From positions 25,512,598-25,576,597 of the forward strand of contig NC_134138.1 in NCBI RefSeq assembly GCF_033958435.1: 64,000 nucleotides of DNA. The letters are read 5' to 3'. The notes under the pieces are model-generated. The model saw only the letters and a program-made list of their open reading frames with translations, was not told where the DNA came from and made no database searches. Below are positions 11,010-23,747 of this stretch, piece by piece. Source of the stretch: Carettochelys insculpta. Its lineage: Eukaryota; Chordata; Testudines; Carettochelyidae. A program made the translations under genes and the position numbers. Position 1 is the stretch's first letter, and every line of letters begins with the position of its first letter.

Positions 11010-11389
11010 TATAGTTACCAAGGCTGTAACTATTATGGGAATGCAGAGAAAGAGGACTGTCCTCAACTTGTCCCGAAGGAAAGGGACACTGTCGGCTGAA
11101 GGAACCTCATTAAGCCTGAGGCTCGAATGTCCACTGCAGTCCTGTGAAAAAAGGAGGAGTGGCAACATGGAATCCCACCAGGAGGCTGCAAACCATTCCC
11201 ACAGGTTCTTCCTGGACTGGTTTAACCTGTTCCTCTGCACTACTTAAAGAACAGAGCTAGTAAACTTCCTTAGGAGCCTCTTTGTTATGTTACATGCTCA
11301 ACAAAGGCTGAAATCTCTCCAATGGGATTGTGTTTCTGCTCAGCCTTCAAAGAGCTGAAAATTACTAAGATACTGACATGCAGAACTCA

Positions 11390-11595
11390 CAAGAGAGAGG
11401 CAACTGACAGCTAGTGAACAAGTGGCTAGAGAGGTGGAGAGGCATGACAAGCAGCCAGCAAGGTGGCAGTGGAGAGGCATGATGAGCAGCCAGCAGGGCA
11501 CCTGGTGGAGAGACCTATAAAGACCAGTGAGCAGGCAGCTAACTGGAGAACCTGGCAAGCAGCCAGCAGGGTGGCTGGCAGATAAGGGCAGCAAA
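11390..11595. repeat. Short degenerate tandem repeat
   Basis: Units built on GTGGAGAGGCATGA and AGCAGCCAGCAGGG recur about four times with a spacing near 35-40 bp. A low-copy minisatellite or part of an old LTR are both possible; no ends were identified. The frames across it (for example 11340-11696, minus) are repeat artefacts. Confidence 0.5.
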
Positions 11596-12389
11596 TGAGT
11601 GCCTGAGCCATGAAGCGAGTATGGTGCCCCTTTGCCTACCTGGGAGGACGTACACTCTGCAGTTCCACCTCTGCACTCTAGGTCTGCACTGACCAAGATG
11701 AGCTGTGAGCGGGATACAGAGAAGGGTCAGGCAAGTGAAAGGGACTTTTGGGTTGCTGGACTTAAGAACCTAAGGGGAAAAGACACTGTCCACACTACTT
11801 GGGAAATGGGTCTTTTACTCACATTTTACGTTCATGAACCCTGTTTGTGGTGTTTTTCCAAATTAACTCCACATTACTTCCCTCCTTTTATTGGAAGTTT
11901 CTGTTCTACATGCAGGCTCTGTGCTTGTGATTAAGGAAGTTTTGCCTCTCAGGAGGTTTCCAGGGGTGTTGCTTAAAGTTACTAGGTTACTGAGTGGAGG
12001 ATCGTGTCAGTTCGCGACGTATTGATGGAGAGGAACCCCTAGATATTGAACCTCACCCTGATTGCTGCTGGCTCCACCTGGCAAAAGGGTTACATTAGTT
12101 TGGCATTGCAAATTGTCAGAGCTTTCTAACTAGGGCGCAAGAGCTGTACCAGAGTCATGTCCTGTCCAGGAAAGAGCCCTCTCACAGCAGCAACTGAAAC
12201 ATTCGATGCCCATGCTTTGTTAATTTATCGCACCTGGGAATACAGCATATGCCAAGAAAAATACCAACATGGCAATGAAAAGTAAAACAGTGAGTGCACA
12301 GGAACGTTTGGTGGCAAAAAAGGCACACTGTGGTGGATAGCGCTGCAAGAAACTGGGAAAGGACAAAGAACCTTGAGGGATCATCTTCT
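11596..12389. other. Possible old LTR-like repeat, otherwise unassigned
   Basis: The text around 11720-12110 (ending GGCTCCACCTGGCAAAAGGG) resembles a dispersed turtle repeat of LTR type, but I cannot place its ends or find a coding partner. No credible gene is present. Confidence 0.25.
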
Positions 12390-12400
12390 GGGATGAAGTG

Positions 12401-12570
12401 TACCAGAGAGGTAGCCGTGTTAGTCTGTGTCGCCAAAAACAACAAGAAGTCCTGTGACACCTTATAGACTAACAGATATTTTGGAGCATAAGCTTTCGTG
12501 GGTCCATGAAAGCTTATGCTCCAAAATATCTGTTAGTCTATAAGGTGCCACAGGACTTCTTGTTGTTTTG
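12401..12570 (+). mobile_element. Palindromic tRNA-derived SINE with very short loop
   Basis: The head AGAGGTAGCCGTGTTAGTCTG is followed by arms of about 60 bp: CAACAAGAAGTCCTGTG onward to CATAAGCTTTC, then its inverse, separated by only about 10 bp. It is flanked by an 11-bp duplication with one mismatch (GGGATGAAGTG at 12390-12400, GGGATGAAATG at 12571-12581). Confidence 0.85.
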
Positions 12571-12581
12571 GGGATGAAATG

Positions 12582-13029
12582 TTTATTAGTTCATTCTCCA
12601 GGCCTTTGCAGTCCTTGGCCTATGGTGAGTGAGTAAGCAAATACAACACTGTGCACCCCATAGGGTAGTGATTTTATCATATGATATTATTATTTGTATT
12701 GTGGTAACATGCCAAGAACTTGGTATTTTGACTCCTTTGTAGTGAGTGCTATACAAATATTGAGGAAGGCATCTTACAAGATAATTTAAGACAAGATAAA
12801 AACAAATTAGAGCAATAGGAGGGGTGGGAAAGGAAGACAATAGAATGGTAATGGTAATAGTATTTCAAGCATTACCATAGAAGAGTTATATGCATAAATT
12901 GAAAGCTCACAGTCAGCTGATGTGTTTTGTTTAAATCTAGTAAATATCAGAAATCTTCACTGAGCTAGAAACACCTGCCCACTACTGGGTGGATTGAGAC
13001 TATCAGCTTATTTCAGGTGGAATACTTAC
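12582..13029. other. Stretch without a recognised feature
   Basis: AT-rich text with no repeat termini and only a short minus-strand frame lacking motifs. Confidence 0.4.
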
Positions 13030-13160
13030 TTGGACTGTAAGCTCTTTGGGACAGGGACCATTTTTATTCTTCGTTTATACAGTGGGATCTAGCGTAATGG
13101 GGTCTCAGACCATGAGCAGGACTGTTAGACACTGTCTCAATACAAATAATAAATACAGTA
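13030..13160 (+). mobile_element. L2-like LINE 3' tail
   Basis: TGTAAGCTCTTTGGGACAGG ... ending AATACAAATAATAAATA resembles the conserved 3' end of amniote L2-type LINEs. Only the tail is present. Confidence 0.55.
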
Positions 13161-14234
13161 CTAATGGGACACCAAATGTTCCACCAAATGACTAACAACC
13201 TCTGGTTGTTATCATCCTGGGTTCAGCTTAGACCAGTGACATAGAAAAGGGAAGTACCAGATGCTATTACCAAGCCCTGAATCAATTGATCCTCAGATTA
13301 AAAGGTTTCACTACTCCCCAGCCTGAAGGGTACATACAAACTGTATACTGTCTCCCAGTTAGCTTTTTCTATGCTAGCTTCATATTATTTTCCTAACTTT
13401 CCAAAATTATACACTATGCCTTATCTTTTAAATCTAAATCGTGCCTTTCACAGATGCTTTCTGATTACATCCAGCACTCCAGGATATTCTCTCAGAAACC
13501 AAATAATTACAATTTGCATTTCAGGTAAGAAGACAACTGGAAAAAAATTGTTTCAGTCTTATTAAGAGGCAGGTAAAAGAATGAACCTTCCTAAAAACTG
13601 AAATAACTTGGAGGTTTTTCTTGTCACCTACTTATTAAACTTAATTTCCCCTTCTCACCAAATCTCTTGAGTCTGTGCATCAGACAAATCAATATGCAAG
13701 GACAGTAGCACCAAAGGTGCACCAAAGGCCGTACGTGCACATCACTTCAAAACATGTGGAGTAGCATTTTGCCATTGCAGCTCACATTAATAGACCTGCA
13801 AATTCAAAGTATAGCCCGGGTACAGAAGCCATTCAATCCATCTGCAGCAAATGAAAACTGGGATCCTCTACAATGGTTTCAGAAAACAGAGGTCTGCAGC
13901 TTGGAAGCTGAAGAAGAAAGGGCCTGTTAATCAATAGACTAAAGCTCTGGAGTGTTGGCTCTATTGGAACAAAAGGTCTGCAAACCTGATGGTTCTGGCC
14001 ATGGAGGAAATCCACTGGCCCAGAGAAATTCCTCACTGACTTATGGCCAGCAAAGAGATTCTGCCGTCTCTGCATCACTTCAGCTACCTGCAGAGTAGGA
14101 GGCGTGTAGGGGCTGTGACTAGAATACTGTTGTGCTCCAGCTGTTCTTGGCTGCTGAAACAACTCTTTGCAGCCCACGGGCAGCTGATCACACATAATGG
14201 CAGTCCCAAGGCTTCTCTTACCACTACCTGAGGC
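13161..14234. other. Stretch without a recognised feature
   Basis: A 177-codon minus-strand frame (13833-14366) overlaps the CR1 tail downstream and has no recognisable domain. No repeat ends found. Confidence 0.35.
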
Positions 14235-14318
14235 TGACCTGTCTGGATCTGAAGCAGGGGGCTGGACTAGATGACCTCCTAAGGTCCCTTCCAGCCCTAT
14301 GATTCTGTGATTCTGCCC
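14235..14318 (+). mobile_element. CR1 3' tail
   Basis: GGACTAGATGACCTCCTAAG followed by CCAGCCCTATGATTCTGTGATTC is the canonical CR1 3' UTR end with its octamer tail. Severely 5' truncated. Confidence 0.85.
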
Positions 14319-14869
14319 CAGAATGGAAGAACTGCAAAGATGCCTGAAAGCCATCTTTCCCCACACCCTCGGTCTCTACTTCAAACCGACATGCATCACC
14401 CTTGAGAACAGAGGCCATTTTCCTTAAACTTAGCCGGTTGTGACACAGTAAGATGATCGCCAAATGGGATCATTCAAGCATGCACTGAACAGGCAGTGGA
14501 GGACTTGTGGGTCCAGTGCAGTACCCACTGAGATAATCTTGCTGTGATGGCAACACAGATACTTTGATGTATTTACACATCACTGATCTATTTCAGATGG
14601 GTCAGTGCAGGTATATTTCCTGAAATCTCCTGAAATTTGACTCTCTAAGGATGTATGGTTTATTCCGGAGCGTCTCCTGCGCTGGGAGCACAGCGTGCAC
14701 TATATGCCACTACAATTGGTCCTTGGGAGAGTGAGAAACGAAAAGAAACTCAAGGGTGTGTGAGAGCTCTGCAAAGCTCATATGTGGTGCGGATCTGATA
14801 GTGGTCCTTTATGTTTCCCACGAGCTGATAGAAACACATTAATTTTCTTTATGGTTTTGCAAAGTCGTT

Positions 14870-15691
14870 CCGGATTTATGCAGAATGCAATGCACAAGAG
14901 CACCGGGTTCACAAGATAGTTTGTTCCCTCACTGGAGTGCAGGGCCAGGCCAGAGCCCCAGCCCTGAACCTGCTGTAGAAAGACTGGAATGTGAGCTGCC
15001 TGTTAAGGAGGAGGAGAAGAATACCCCCACCACCACCACTACCACCATCTGCCCTCCTCTCCTCTGTGACTGACCCCTCTGCTTCTCCCATCTCTGCCAT
15101 CTGCCCTCCCTTCTCCAGGGACAGGTACTAAGCCCCTCTCCGCACTCACGGCTGCCAGCTGCCCCTCCACAGACAGGGATTGAGCCTCCCTGACTACCCC
15201 TCCAAGGTCCTTCTGCACCCCTGGGAAAGGGAGTGAGCCCCTCTGCACCCCCCTTGCCCTCTGCCTGGGGGCAGGGTTTTTTTAGTCCATCTGCCCCCAC
15301 CTCTGCCCCCTGTCTGGGATGGAGGGTAAACCCATTTGCTTTCTTTTACTGTGCTGTCTTGCTACTTGCTAATCTCTGCCACCATCCTTGGGCAGGTGGT
15401 TAATTCCCATGAGGCGTTTGGAAGTCCTACTTTCCCAGGGCTGCCCAGTTCCTCCCCCTCAGCTCACTCGCCTCCAGCATATTCCAGCCCCACTCCTGCA
15501 TGCCAGAGCTCTCTCTCTTGCCACCAGCCACAGCTAAATGGGAAAGCTCTGCATTGGAATTTATTTACTGATGAAGCTGTTGTAAGTAGGACTATTAGTG
15601 ACTTTAAAAAGTATCACGGGCACTCAGACCGTATAGAGGTCAAAAGGTCAAAGTTTGGTACTCCACCTCAGAAAGGTTGCTGACTCCTGCC
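14870..15691. mobile_element. Probable hAT-type remnant with GC-rich interior
   Basis: The right end, read on the minus strand, begins CAGGAGTCAGCAACCTTTCTG, a form of the CAGGGGTxxGCAACC end of hAT MITEs common in turtles. The interior (15000-15330) is C-rich with CACCAC runs and produces meaningless proline- or glycine-rich frames. The left end was not found, so the start given is approximate. Confidence 0.4.
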
Positions 15692-17137
15692 TTATTCTGA
15701 GGAATTAAGCAGGACTGTTTGTCTGCTTCTCCAAGCTCCTTTAGACGTAGTTGGCCCTTATACAACCTTTTTTTTCAACTTTCAAAAACGGGAGTTCAAG
15801 AGATGAGAAAAAGCTTTGGTGCAGTTTCATGTTTCATCATTCTAATGGCCACCACTAGATTTGCCTGAAAGAACCTTAAAACAAAAATCCACCTTCGTGA
15901 CAGATTTTAATATGGAATCTCGTAAGTGTTTTTGTAAATAGAGGGTTTTTTTGGCTGTTTTAAATTCTGACTCTTTCAGTAAAAACATACCTTTCCATGG
16001 AATTTCCCAACAAATCTACTAACATTTTATTAAGGGAATAATCATTACTGCACATCTAATTCCTGTCTGTACTAACCAAATGTATATGAAGGTACATAAT
16101 TCTCTAACGTCTGTACGCATTTCCTAAATGATATTTTTAAAGGAAGGTGCCTAGCTTCTTTAACCATTTTCCAATATATAGTGCTCTCAATAGGAGAGAA
16201 ATTAGAGGGCAAAGTAAATTATTTCCGTAATTTAAACTGATCATTTCTAAGATTAACACCTTGTTACTGTGGTAAGAAGGAACTGTAATACAAAAAGTAA
16301 ATAAGCTGAAAGCTATATTCCAAACATTGTTGGTTAATTTGCAATAAATAAATAAATAAATAAATAAAAATCAACAATCTTGTATTCCATTCATGCTGCT
16401 AGAGAAAATCCCAAGGAAGAAATTCACTGCAACAATTATCATTGATGGGGAGGGATGAATAAAATAGGATTCGTCCATTCTATTCAGCCAAACAGAATGT
16501 GGAAAGTGTCTTAATAGAGAGTTTAATGAAGAGTTTATTTCATGCCTTTTCATAGGATCATAGGCATTAGAGACAGACATTAACTATCAGCCCATCTCTC
16601 TTGACAATGCTCCAAACAGTATATTCTAAAAGGCTTAGCTCTGCTTTGATTCACTAACTTGTTACAATGACTTTGCATAAGTGTAAACAACTTGATAAAG
16701 TACAAAGATGTCAGGACACAGACATATAAAACCGAAATGCCAATTACTACTACCTAAGTCAATTAAACAACGTAAATGTACATACTAGTTTCCTTTTCTT
16801 TAAGGAAATTTCATGAGATTTATTCACATGTTGAATAACAATCAAGCCTGGAAAGAAATCCTTGAGGCTTTTTAGACATACCTGTGGGACTGTGGAGTAC
16901 TTTCTGAGGGCTCCATCCTGTTAGAGAATGTTTGTCTTCCAGTGATTTCCTTTTACATTCTGAACACACTCCCCATCTCACACCTATATTTAAGATTCAT
17001 CTACTTTCATGCATAACACTCAGCGACAGGTTAGTCAGGTGGGTAAACACTGCAACAGGACGAAGAACTATGTGAAAGTGCAAACAATAACTCTCCTTTA
17101 GTCAACTGAAATCTTTTGTTCCCCAAATGTGAAAGAG
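15692..17137. other. AT-rich DNA, one AAAT microsatellite
   Basis: Contains an (AAAT)n run at about 16345-16370. No gene or transposon end recognised. Confidence 0.45.
16345..16370. repeat. (AAAT)n microsatellite
   Basis: About six uninterrupted AAAT units. Confidence 0.9.
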
Positions 17138-17157
17138 AAAGAAAGAAAGAAAGAAAG
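17138..17157. repeat. (GAAA)n microsatellite
   Basis: About four to five GAAA units within purine-rich text. Confidence 0.85.
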
Positions 17158-19204
17158 CAGAAGTTTTGGATACCCATTCTGAGACATTTTAAAGGGATTT
17201 TCCAGAAGTGCTGAGTAACTGCCCTTTGCAAATGAAGCCCTTTTAAAGTGTCTGGCCAGAAAGTACTGAATTCAAACTTCCTGGTCCGATGACCCCTGCT
17301 TCCTGTTACCTACTTCCTGGTCACCTGGAAAGCAGCAGAGGTGGAAGTGAAGACAAGAAAGGACACATGGTGGACATTGTGGGATACTTCAGGAGGCTAA
17401 TAAAATCAATTTTCATAACCCTGCATCTGCAATAGCCCAAGGTCACCATTGCAAATTCGATTTTGGCATTACTCCTCATGAAATGGAGGTTTACAAAAGT
17501 TGACTTTAAAGACCCTTAAAATCAACTTAATGAGCAATGTAGTGAAGACTGATTCTTTATAAAATAAACCTATGCCCCTTAAATTTGAATTAATTCCCTA
17601 ATGTAGGCCAAGCCTTAAACTGACTTGCATTAGGCCTCTTTATTCCATAGAAAACATAGGGCCCTCACCACTCTCTTCATCTTTGATGCTCTCTTGCTGC
17701 AGGGAAGGGCTTCTTCCCATGTCACGTTGAGACCTTTCAGTTCTGATTCAAATGTGCATTTCCATGTTACACTGCATCTACCTCTTGGCTTCTTTCCCTG
17801 GCCATTCCAATCCCATGCCTTGCTTGAAGGCCTGCTGACAGGGGGAGATGAGAGGCTCGGGGAAATGGGGCAATTGTCCTGGGGTCTGGCAATTCAAAAG
17901 GGTCTGGGACTTCTGGTTGCCACCCCCACTACTGTGGCAGCGGTTGTGGCCAGAGCCCCAGGCCCTTTAAATTGCCAGTGAAGCGCTGGGCAGCATGCTC
18001 TGGGCAGCTCTGAGGGCTGCCTGAGGGGGGCCTCTGCACAGTGGCAGAGCAGCTTGTGCATGCTGCAGGGCCAGAGCCAGGATAACAGACACCCACTGCA
18101 TAATACAGGAGCAGAGTGCAGTGAGCAACTGGGAGGATCTATCCACAGCACTAAGAGACATTTGGAAATCTATGAAATTAATAGAAAATAGTGTCTGACA
18201 TTTGATCAACAGTTCTATGCAAATACCTAAGTTTAATGTTTGATTTGTCCTCCCTGCCCATGTTGTAGCCTGGAATCTACCACTTGCTTTCTTCTGCCCA
18301 GGATAATACATGTAAGTCCTTTACTTGGAACAGTAAATGCTTCTACAGTGTGTGCACTAATCAATCTTCTTTGCACCTTCACCATATAACTGTTTTCCCA
18401 GATATTTGGTGTTTATTTTTCTCCCCATGTGTTTTGTGAGAGGCCAGTCCAAAATTCTCAAACCAGGCAGCCAAGAAAGCATCACTCTCCAAATCACTAC
18501 TCCCTTTTGAAAATCTTGGGTTGTGTTTTCTCTCTCTGCAATGTCAACATGGTAATTCAGAACTCAACAAGTAATATGAATTCCAAAGAAATATTGGCAA
18601 GCAGTGATGCACACACCACTAATGATTTATCTAACATAAACATCTGGACGGCCATCACCACTCTCCCCAAACCCATGACATACCCAGCATTCCAAGGCCA
18701 AGGAGCTGATTGATACTTCAAACGTCACTAAAAAGGCATTGAGAGACAATTGAGAGCCCAATTTTCTCCTGCTCTTCCCCCAAGATTGTTTCCAAAACAT
18801 TCCTATTCCCTTACTAACCCACAGAACGAGGCCTGAAGTGTAATAATAATAAAGAGGGGTAGTTTACTAATATGGGTGGAGGAAATGGTCCCACTGTTGT
18901 GGGGAACTTTCTTGGTTTCTACGCTATCTCTGAAGAATTGGATAGGAAAAGGATCTGAATCCTTGTCCCAATTTCCTTTATCCAGATGCCTGCCTGACCT
19001 CAAGGACTCCTCTTCCCATTTTCTATGTGTCCTCATACCCCTGACAAGGCTGGCCCCAGGATTCCTGATCTTATCATGGTCATTTAGGACAGGGTGAAGA
19101 TGTACCCAGTCCAAGATACGCTCTCTTCCCTGTCCCCTCCGCTAACTCACTGAGCACTACCTTAAACCAAATACAATTGATTGAACAGAAGATACAAGAA
19201 AAAT
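17158..19204. other. Stretch without a recognised gene
   Basis: Around 17400-17560 blocks such as AAGTTGACTTTAAAG hint at a decayed MITE, but no paired ends are visible. Frames near 17700-18300 overlap on both strands and lack motifs. No host exon could be supported. Confidence 0.35.
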
Positions 19205-20258
19205 ACAGAACATAAGAACATAAGAATGGCCATACTGGGTCAGACCAAAGGTCCATCCAGCCCAGCATCCCATCTGCCGACGGTGGCCAATGCCAGGTGC
19301 CCCAGAGAAGGAGAACAGAAGACAATGATCAAGTGATTTATCTCCTGCCATCCATCTCCTGCCCTTGTTCTGAAGGCTAGGGCACCATACTTTATCCCTG
19401 GCTAATAGCCATTTATGGACCTAACCTGCAAAAATTTATCATCAAGCTCTTTTTTAAACCCTAATAGAGTCCTGGCCTTCACAGCCTCCTCGGGCAAGGA
19501 GTTCCACAGGTGACTGTGTGCTGTGTGAAGAAAAATTTCCTTTTATTAGTTTTGAACCTACTACCCATCAATTTCATTTGGTGTCCCCTAGTTCTTGTAT
19601 TATGGGAAAAGGTAAATAATTTTTCTATATTCACTTTCTCCACACCATTCATGATTTTATATACCTCTATCATATCGCCCCTCAATCGCCTCTTTTCCAA
19701 ACTGAAAAGTCCCAGTCTCTCTAGCCTCTCCCCATATGGGACCCGTTCCAAGCCCCTAATCATCTTAGTTGCCCTTTTCTGAACCTTTTCTAATGCCAAT
19801 ATATCTTTTTTGAGGTGAGGAGACCACATCTGCACGCAGTACTCAAGATGTGGGCGTACCATAGTTTTATATAGGGGAAGTATGATATCTTTTGTCTTAT
19901 TATCGATCCCTTTTTTAATAATTCCTAACATCCTATTTGCCTTACTAACTGCCGCTGCACACTGCGTGGATGTCTTCAGAGAACTATCCACTATAACTCC
20001 AAGATCCCTTTCCTGATCTGTCGTAGCTAAATTTGACCGCATCATGTAGTACGTGTAATTTGGGTTATTTTTTCCAACATGCATTACCTTACACTTACCC
20101 ACATTAAATTTCATTTGCTATTTTGCTGCCCAATCACTCAGTTTGCTGAGATCTTTTTGTAGTTCTTCACAATCCCTTTTGGTTTTGACTGTCCTGAACA
20201 ACTTGGTGTCATCTGCAAACTTTGCCACCTCACTGCTTACCTCATTTTCTAGGCCACC
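19205..20258 (-). mobile_element. CR1 3' segment of a chimeric LINE
   Basis: Read on the minus strand this runs from the end of the CR1 RT domain (SSEVAKFADDTKLFRT) through the post-RT region ([30 protein letters not shown]) to the 3' UTR and a TTCTTATG octamer tail at 19205-19222. The coding stretch at 19479-20114 is open for 211 codons. At about 20258 it joins, in the same orientation, the LINE X sequence described next. Confidence 0.8.
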
Positions 20259-22990
20259 GCTGCCTGAGGAGGGTGTGCATAGTTGGGATTCCAGCTTGCT
20301 CAAGGACGGTAGTGTTGGACACTCTGTCCTTCCACGATATTCCAAGGTTGCGCCTGAGGCAACACAAGTGGAAGACGTTCAGCCTCTTTTCCTGGCGGGC
20401 ATATAGGGTCCAAGTCTCGCTGCCGTAAAGGAGGGTGCTGAGGATGCAGGCTCTGTAGACTTGCATTTTGGTGTGAGTGTACAGCTTGTTGTTATTCCAC
20501 ACTCTCTTGCTGAGTCTGGACAGAGTTGTGGCTGCTTTACCAATCCTCCTATTTAGCTCAGTCTTCAAGCACAGGGTGTCAGTGATGGTGGACCCAAGGT
20601 AAACGAACTCGTGTACTACCTCTAACATATAGTTGTCAATGCTGATTGATGGAGAATCAGCAACATCCTGAGCAAGTACATTTGTCTTCTTTAGGCTGAT
20701 GGAGAGCCCAAAGTCCTTGCATGCTTTGGAGAACAGATCCAGCAGCTTCTGAAGCTGGTCATCTGTGTGTGACACGACAGCAGCGTCATCTGCGAACAAC
20801 ATATCTCTGATGAGGACTTCCCGCACCTTAGATTTAGCTTTCAGCCTTGCAAGATTAAACAGTTTCCTGTCAGATCTTGTGTGCAAAAAGATGCCCTGTG
20901 TTGAAGATCCAAAGGCGTGTTTAAGGAAGAGTGCGAAGAAGATCCCGAACAACGTCGGAGCAAGGATGCATCCTTGTTTGACACCGCTCCTGATGCTGAA
21001 AGCATCCAATAATGTGCCATCGTATTGGACGGTTCCTCTCATGTCTTCATGGAAAGACTGGATCATCTTGAGTAACCGTGGCGGACAACCTATCTTGTGG
21101 AGCAGTTTGAACAGTCCATCCCTGCTGACAAAGTCGAAGGCCTTGGTCAGGTCGATAAAGGCAATACAGAGTGGCTTCCTCTGCTCCCTGCATTTCTCCT
21201 GCAGCTGCCTCAGAGAGAAGACCATGTCAACAGTAGATCTCTCTGCATGGAATCCGCACTGTGATTCAGGATACACTCTCTCAGCAATCTTCTGGAGTCT
21301 GCCGAGGATGACGCGAGCGAACAGTTTACCAGTGATGCTTAGGAGGGAGATTCCACAGTAATTGTTGCAGTCGCTTCTGTCTCCTTTGTTCTTATACAAG
21401 ACTATGATGTTAGCATCGCGCATGTCCTGTGGAACCTCTCCCCCTCTCCAGCACAGGCACAGTAGCTCATGTAGGGGTTCCAGGAGAGTGTCTGTGGCAC
21501 ACTGGATAACCTCTGGTGGTATAACATCCTGGCCTGGGGCCTTTCCTACTGTAATGTTGTCAATGGCTTTCTTCAGTTCGTCCACAGTTGGTTCCTGGTC
21601 CAGTTTATCCATTACTGGTAGGAGTTCGACGGCGTCGAGGGCTGAGTCGACCACAATGTTCTCGCGTGAGTACAGCTCAGAGTAGTGCTCGACCCAGCGC
21701 TCCATCTGTTTGGCTTTGTCAGTGATGACATCACCAGATTTGGATTTCAGAGGTGCCATCTTGTTCTGGGTGGGTCCTAATGCCTTCTTGATGCTCTTGT
21801 ACATTCCCCTGAGGTTACCAAAGTCAGCACTGGTCTGGATGCTGCTGCATAGCTCGAGCCAGTAGTTGTTGGCACAGCGCCTGGCCATCTGCTGTACTGT
21901 TTTTCTGGCTGCTCTGAGCACTTGCAGGGTATTCTGGCTTGGTGAACGTTTGTACTCCATGAGCGCAGCGCACTTTATTTCGATGGCTGGAATCATCTCA
22001 TCGGAGTTAGCTTCGAACCAGTCATTTGTGTTTCTAGATCTTCTTCCAAACACTGACAAGGCCGTGTTGTACATTATATCCCTCAGATGCTGCCATCTGG
22101 ATGTCACATCGGCACCCCCAGGGTTGCTGCGCAGATTCTCCTCGAGGGTTGCTCTGAACTTTTCAGCTGTCTCTGAGTTAGCCGTCTTTCTGGCATCAAT
22201 GCGGGGCCTTCCAGTTGGTTTAGAGTGGTGCAGCTTCTTGGGAATCACCTTGAGTTTGGAGCAAACTAATGAGTGATCTGTATCGCAGTCAGCACTATGA
22301 TAGTTGCATGTCAGAAGGACGTTTTTGAGGTTATCACGTCTAGCAATGACCACGTCTAGTTGATGCCAGTGTTTTGAGTGTGGGTGTCTCCATGACACTG
22401 TGCTGTGGCTTGGTTTGGAAAAATGTGTTTGTGATGCACAGATTGTGGTCCGTGCAAAGTTCGAGAAGATGCTGACCATTTTCATTCATTTTTCCCACAC
22501 CAAAGTGGCCTAAGCAGGAAGGCCATGAGTCATGATCGGCTCCAACTCTCGCACTGAAGTCACCCAGAATGTACAGTTGTTCGCGAGCAGGTATTTGCGC
22601 TATGGCAGCACTAAGCACATCATAAAACTTGTCTTTTACTTCCAGTGCGGCGTACAGGGTTGGGGCATAAGTGCTGATCAGGTGGACAGGACCGGCGCGA
22701 GTTTGAAATATGACCTGAAGGAGTCTTTCTGATCCACCCATGACTAATTCCACCATTTGTAGAAGGGTGTTTCTGATGGCGAAGCCAACACCATGCTCCC
22801 TGGGTTCTTCATGGGCTTTACCCTGCCAGAAAAAGGTGTAGTGCTTTTCCTTTAGAGATGCCGAATCTGGGAGATGTGTCTCTTGCAGAGCAGCAATGTC
22901 AACTTGGAGCCTCTTCAGTTCCTCATTGATGACAGTGGTCTTTCGGGTGTTGCTGATGTCCTGAAGATCTTCAGTCAGACCTGTCAGCAT
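20242..22990 (-). pseudogene. LINE X ORF2: APE endonuclease plus reverse transcriptase, one frameshift, 3' truncated
   Basis: This would encode the single polyprotein that nicks DNA and copies the element's RNA. The N-terminal frame (22340-22990) holds an apurinic-type endonuclease with the LQETH, YAPT and GDFSARVGADHDS motifs. Near 22390-22410 a frameshift passes to the 747-codon frame 20242-22485, with the rest of the endonuclease (SADCDTDHS), then RT motifs: LYKNKGDRSDCNNY, FIDLTKAFD, GVKQGC and the catalytic MLFADDAAV, followed by YLGSTITD and LYGSETWT. The reading frame extends upstream of the first methionine (KLACWNART). The C-terminus stops at the CR1 junction, so perhaps the last 100-150 residues are lost. 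The family resembles widespread metazoan APE-RT elements; I could not fix the clade. Confidence 0.85.
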
Positions 22991-23500
22991 GGTCCGCGCA
23001 TTCCAGCAAGCAAGCTTAAAACTTTGATGGTTTCCTTTTTTTATTGATTTTCTTATTGGTTTGCCTGGTGCTCAGCTTTCAGGTCACTTGTCAGGTTTGG
23101 GAACCTTAAGCCTCATGCACCCAGTGAGGCAGGTGACCTGTAGCGGGACAGTACCCTATTGGCTGGGGGCTGCCCAGCTTGAGGCGGGCGGTGACTGTCC
23201 AGTGAGATGCGACGATCTCTCCCACAGTCGGAGGCAACCCCTGGCATTCGTTCTCTATGCCAATTGAGCAATAGCTTAAAACCGTTATCTGTTACCTCCC
23301 ATGTTGGTTCAACGCTGTTAGCGATGCTGGAGTACCTCTCCAGGAGCGAGCTTGGGCGATTATTGGGACCCTGGGCTGCCCAGACACCAGTGTTCCCCTC
23401 TTGGCTTTACTGATATCGTCCAAAGGAGAGGATAACCTCTATGCCTGGTACCAGCTCAGCTGCAGGAGTTGCCGGGTCAATGCCAGAAGTTGGCACAGAA
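20255..23500 (-). mobile_element. LINE X, 5' portion of the chimera
   Basis: Includes the endonuclease-RT frame and about 500 bp of upstream sequence (23000-23500) that looks like 5' UTR; the outer end is approximate. The 3' end of LINE X is absent: the text passes directly into CR1 near 20255-20262, where a few bases (TGG) could belong to either element. Confidence 0.65.
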
Positions 23501-23635
23501 CCACCTTAGGACTCCCCTCCTGATTTTCTGTCAGGATTTACTCCCTTAGCATTGCTCCTTTCCAGGATAACCCACAAGGCAGTGGGGTATGGAGAACATG
23601 GGTATGATCCCACTACCTCTTGCACATCCCTGGCA

Positions 23636-23747
23636 TGTGGCACCTTATAGACTAATAAACTGACAAAGTGGTTCTTTGTCCATGAAAGCTTGTACTCCAA
23701 AATATCTGTTAGTCTATAAGATGCCACAGGACTTCTTGTTGTTTTTA
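23636..23747 (+). mobile_element. tRNA-derived SINE, headless palindromic fragment
   Basis: Two inverted body segments (CCTTATAGACTAAT near 23643 and CTGTTAGTCTATAAGATGCC near 23704) face each other, and the text ends CTTCTTGTTGTTTTTA. The tRNA-like head is missing and no duplication was found. Confidence 0.7.

Noticed and set aside
13833..14366. 177-codon minus-strand frame as a gene
   Set aside because: It overlaps a CR1 tail and has no motif; composition explains its length.
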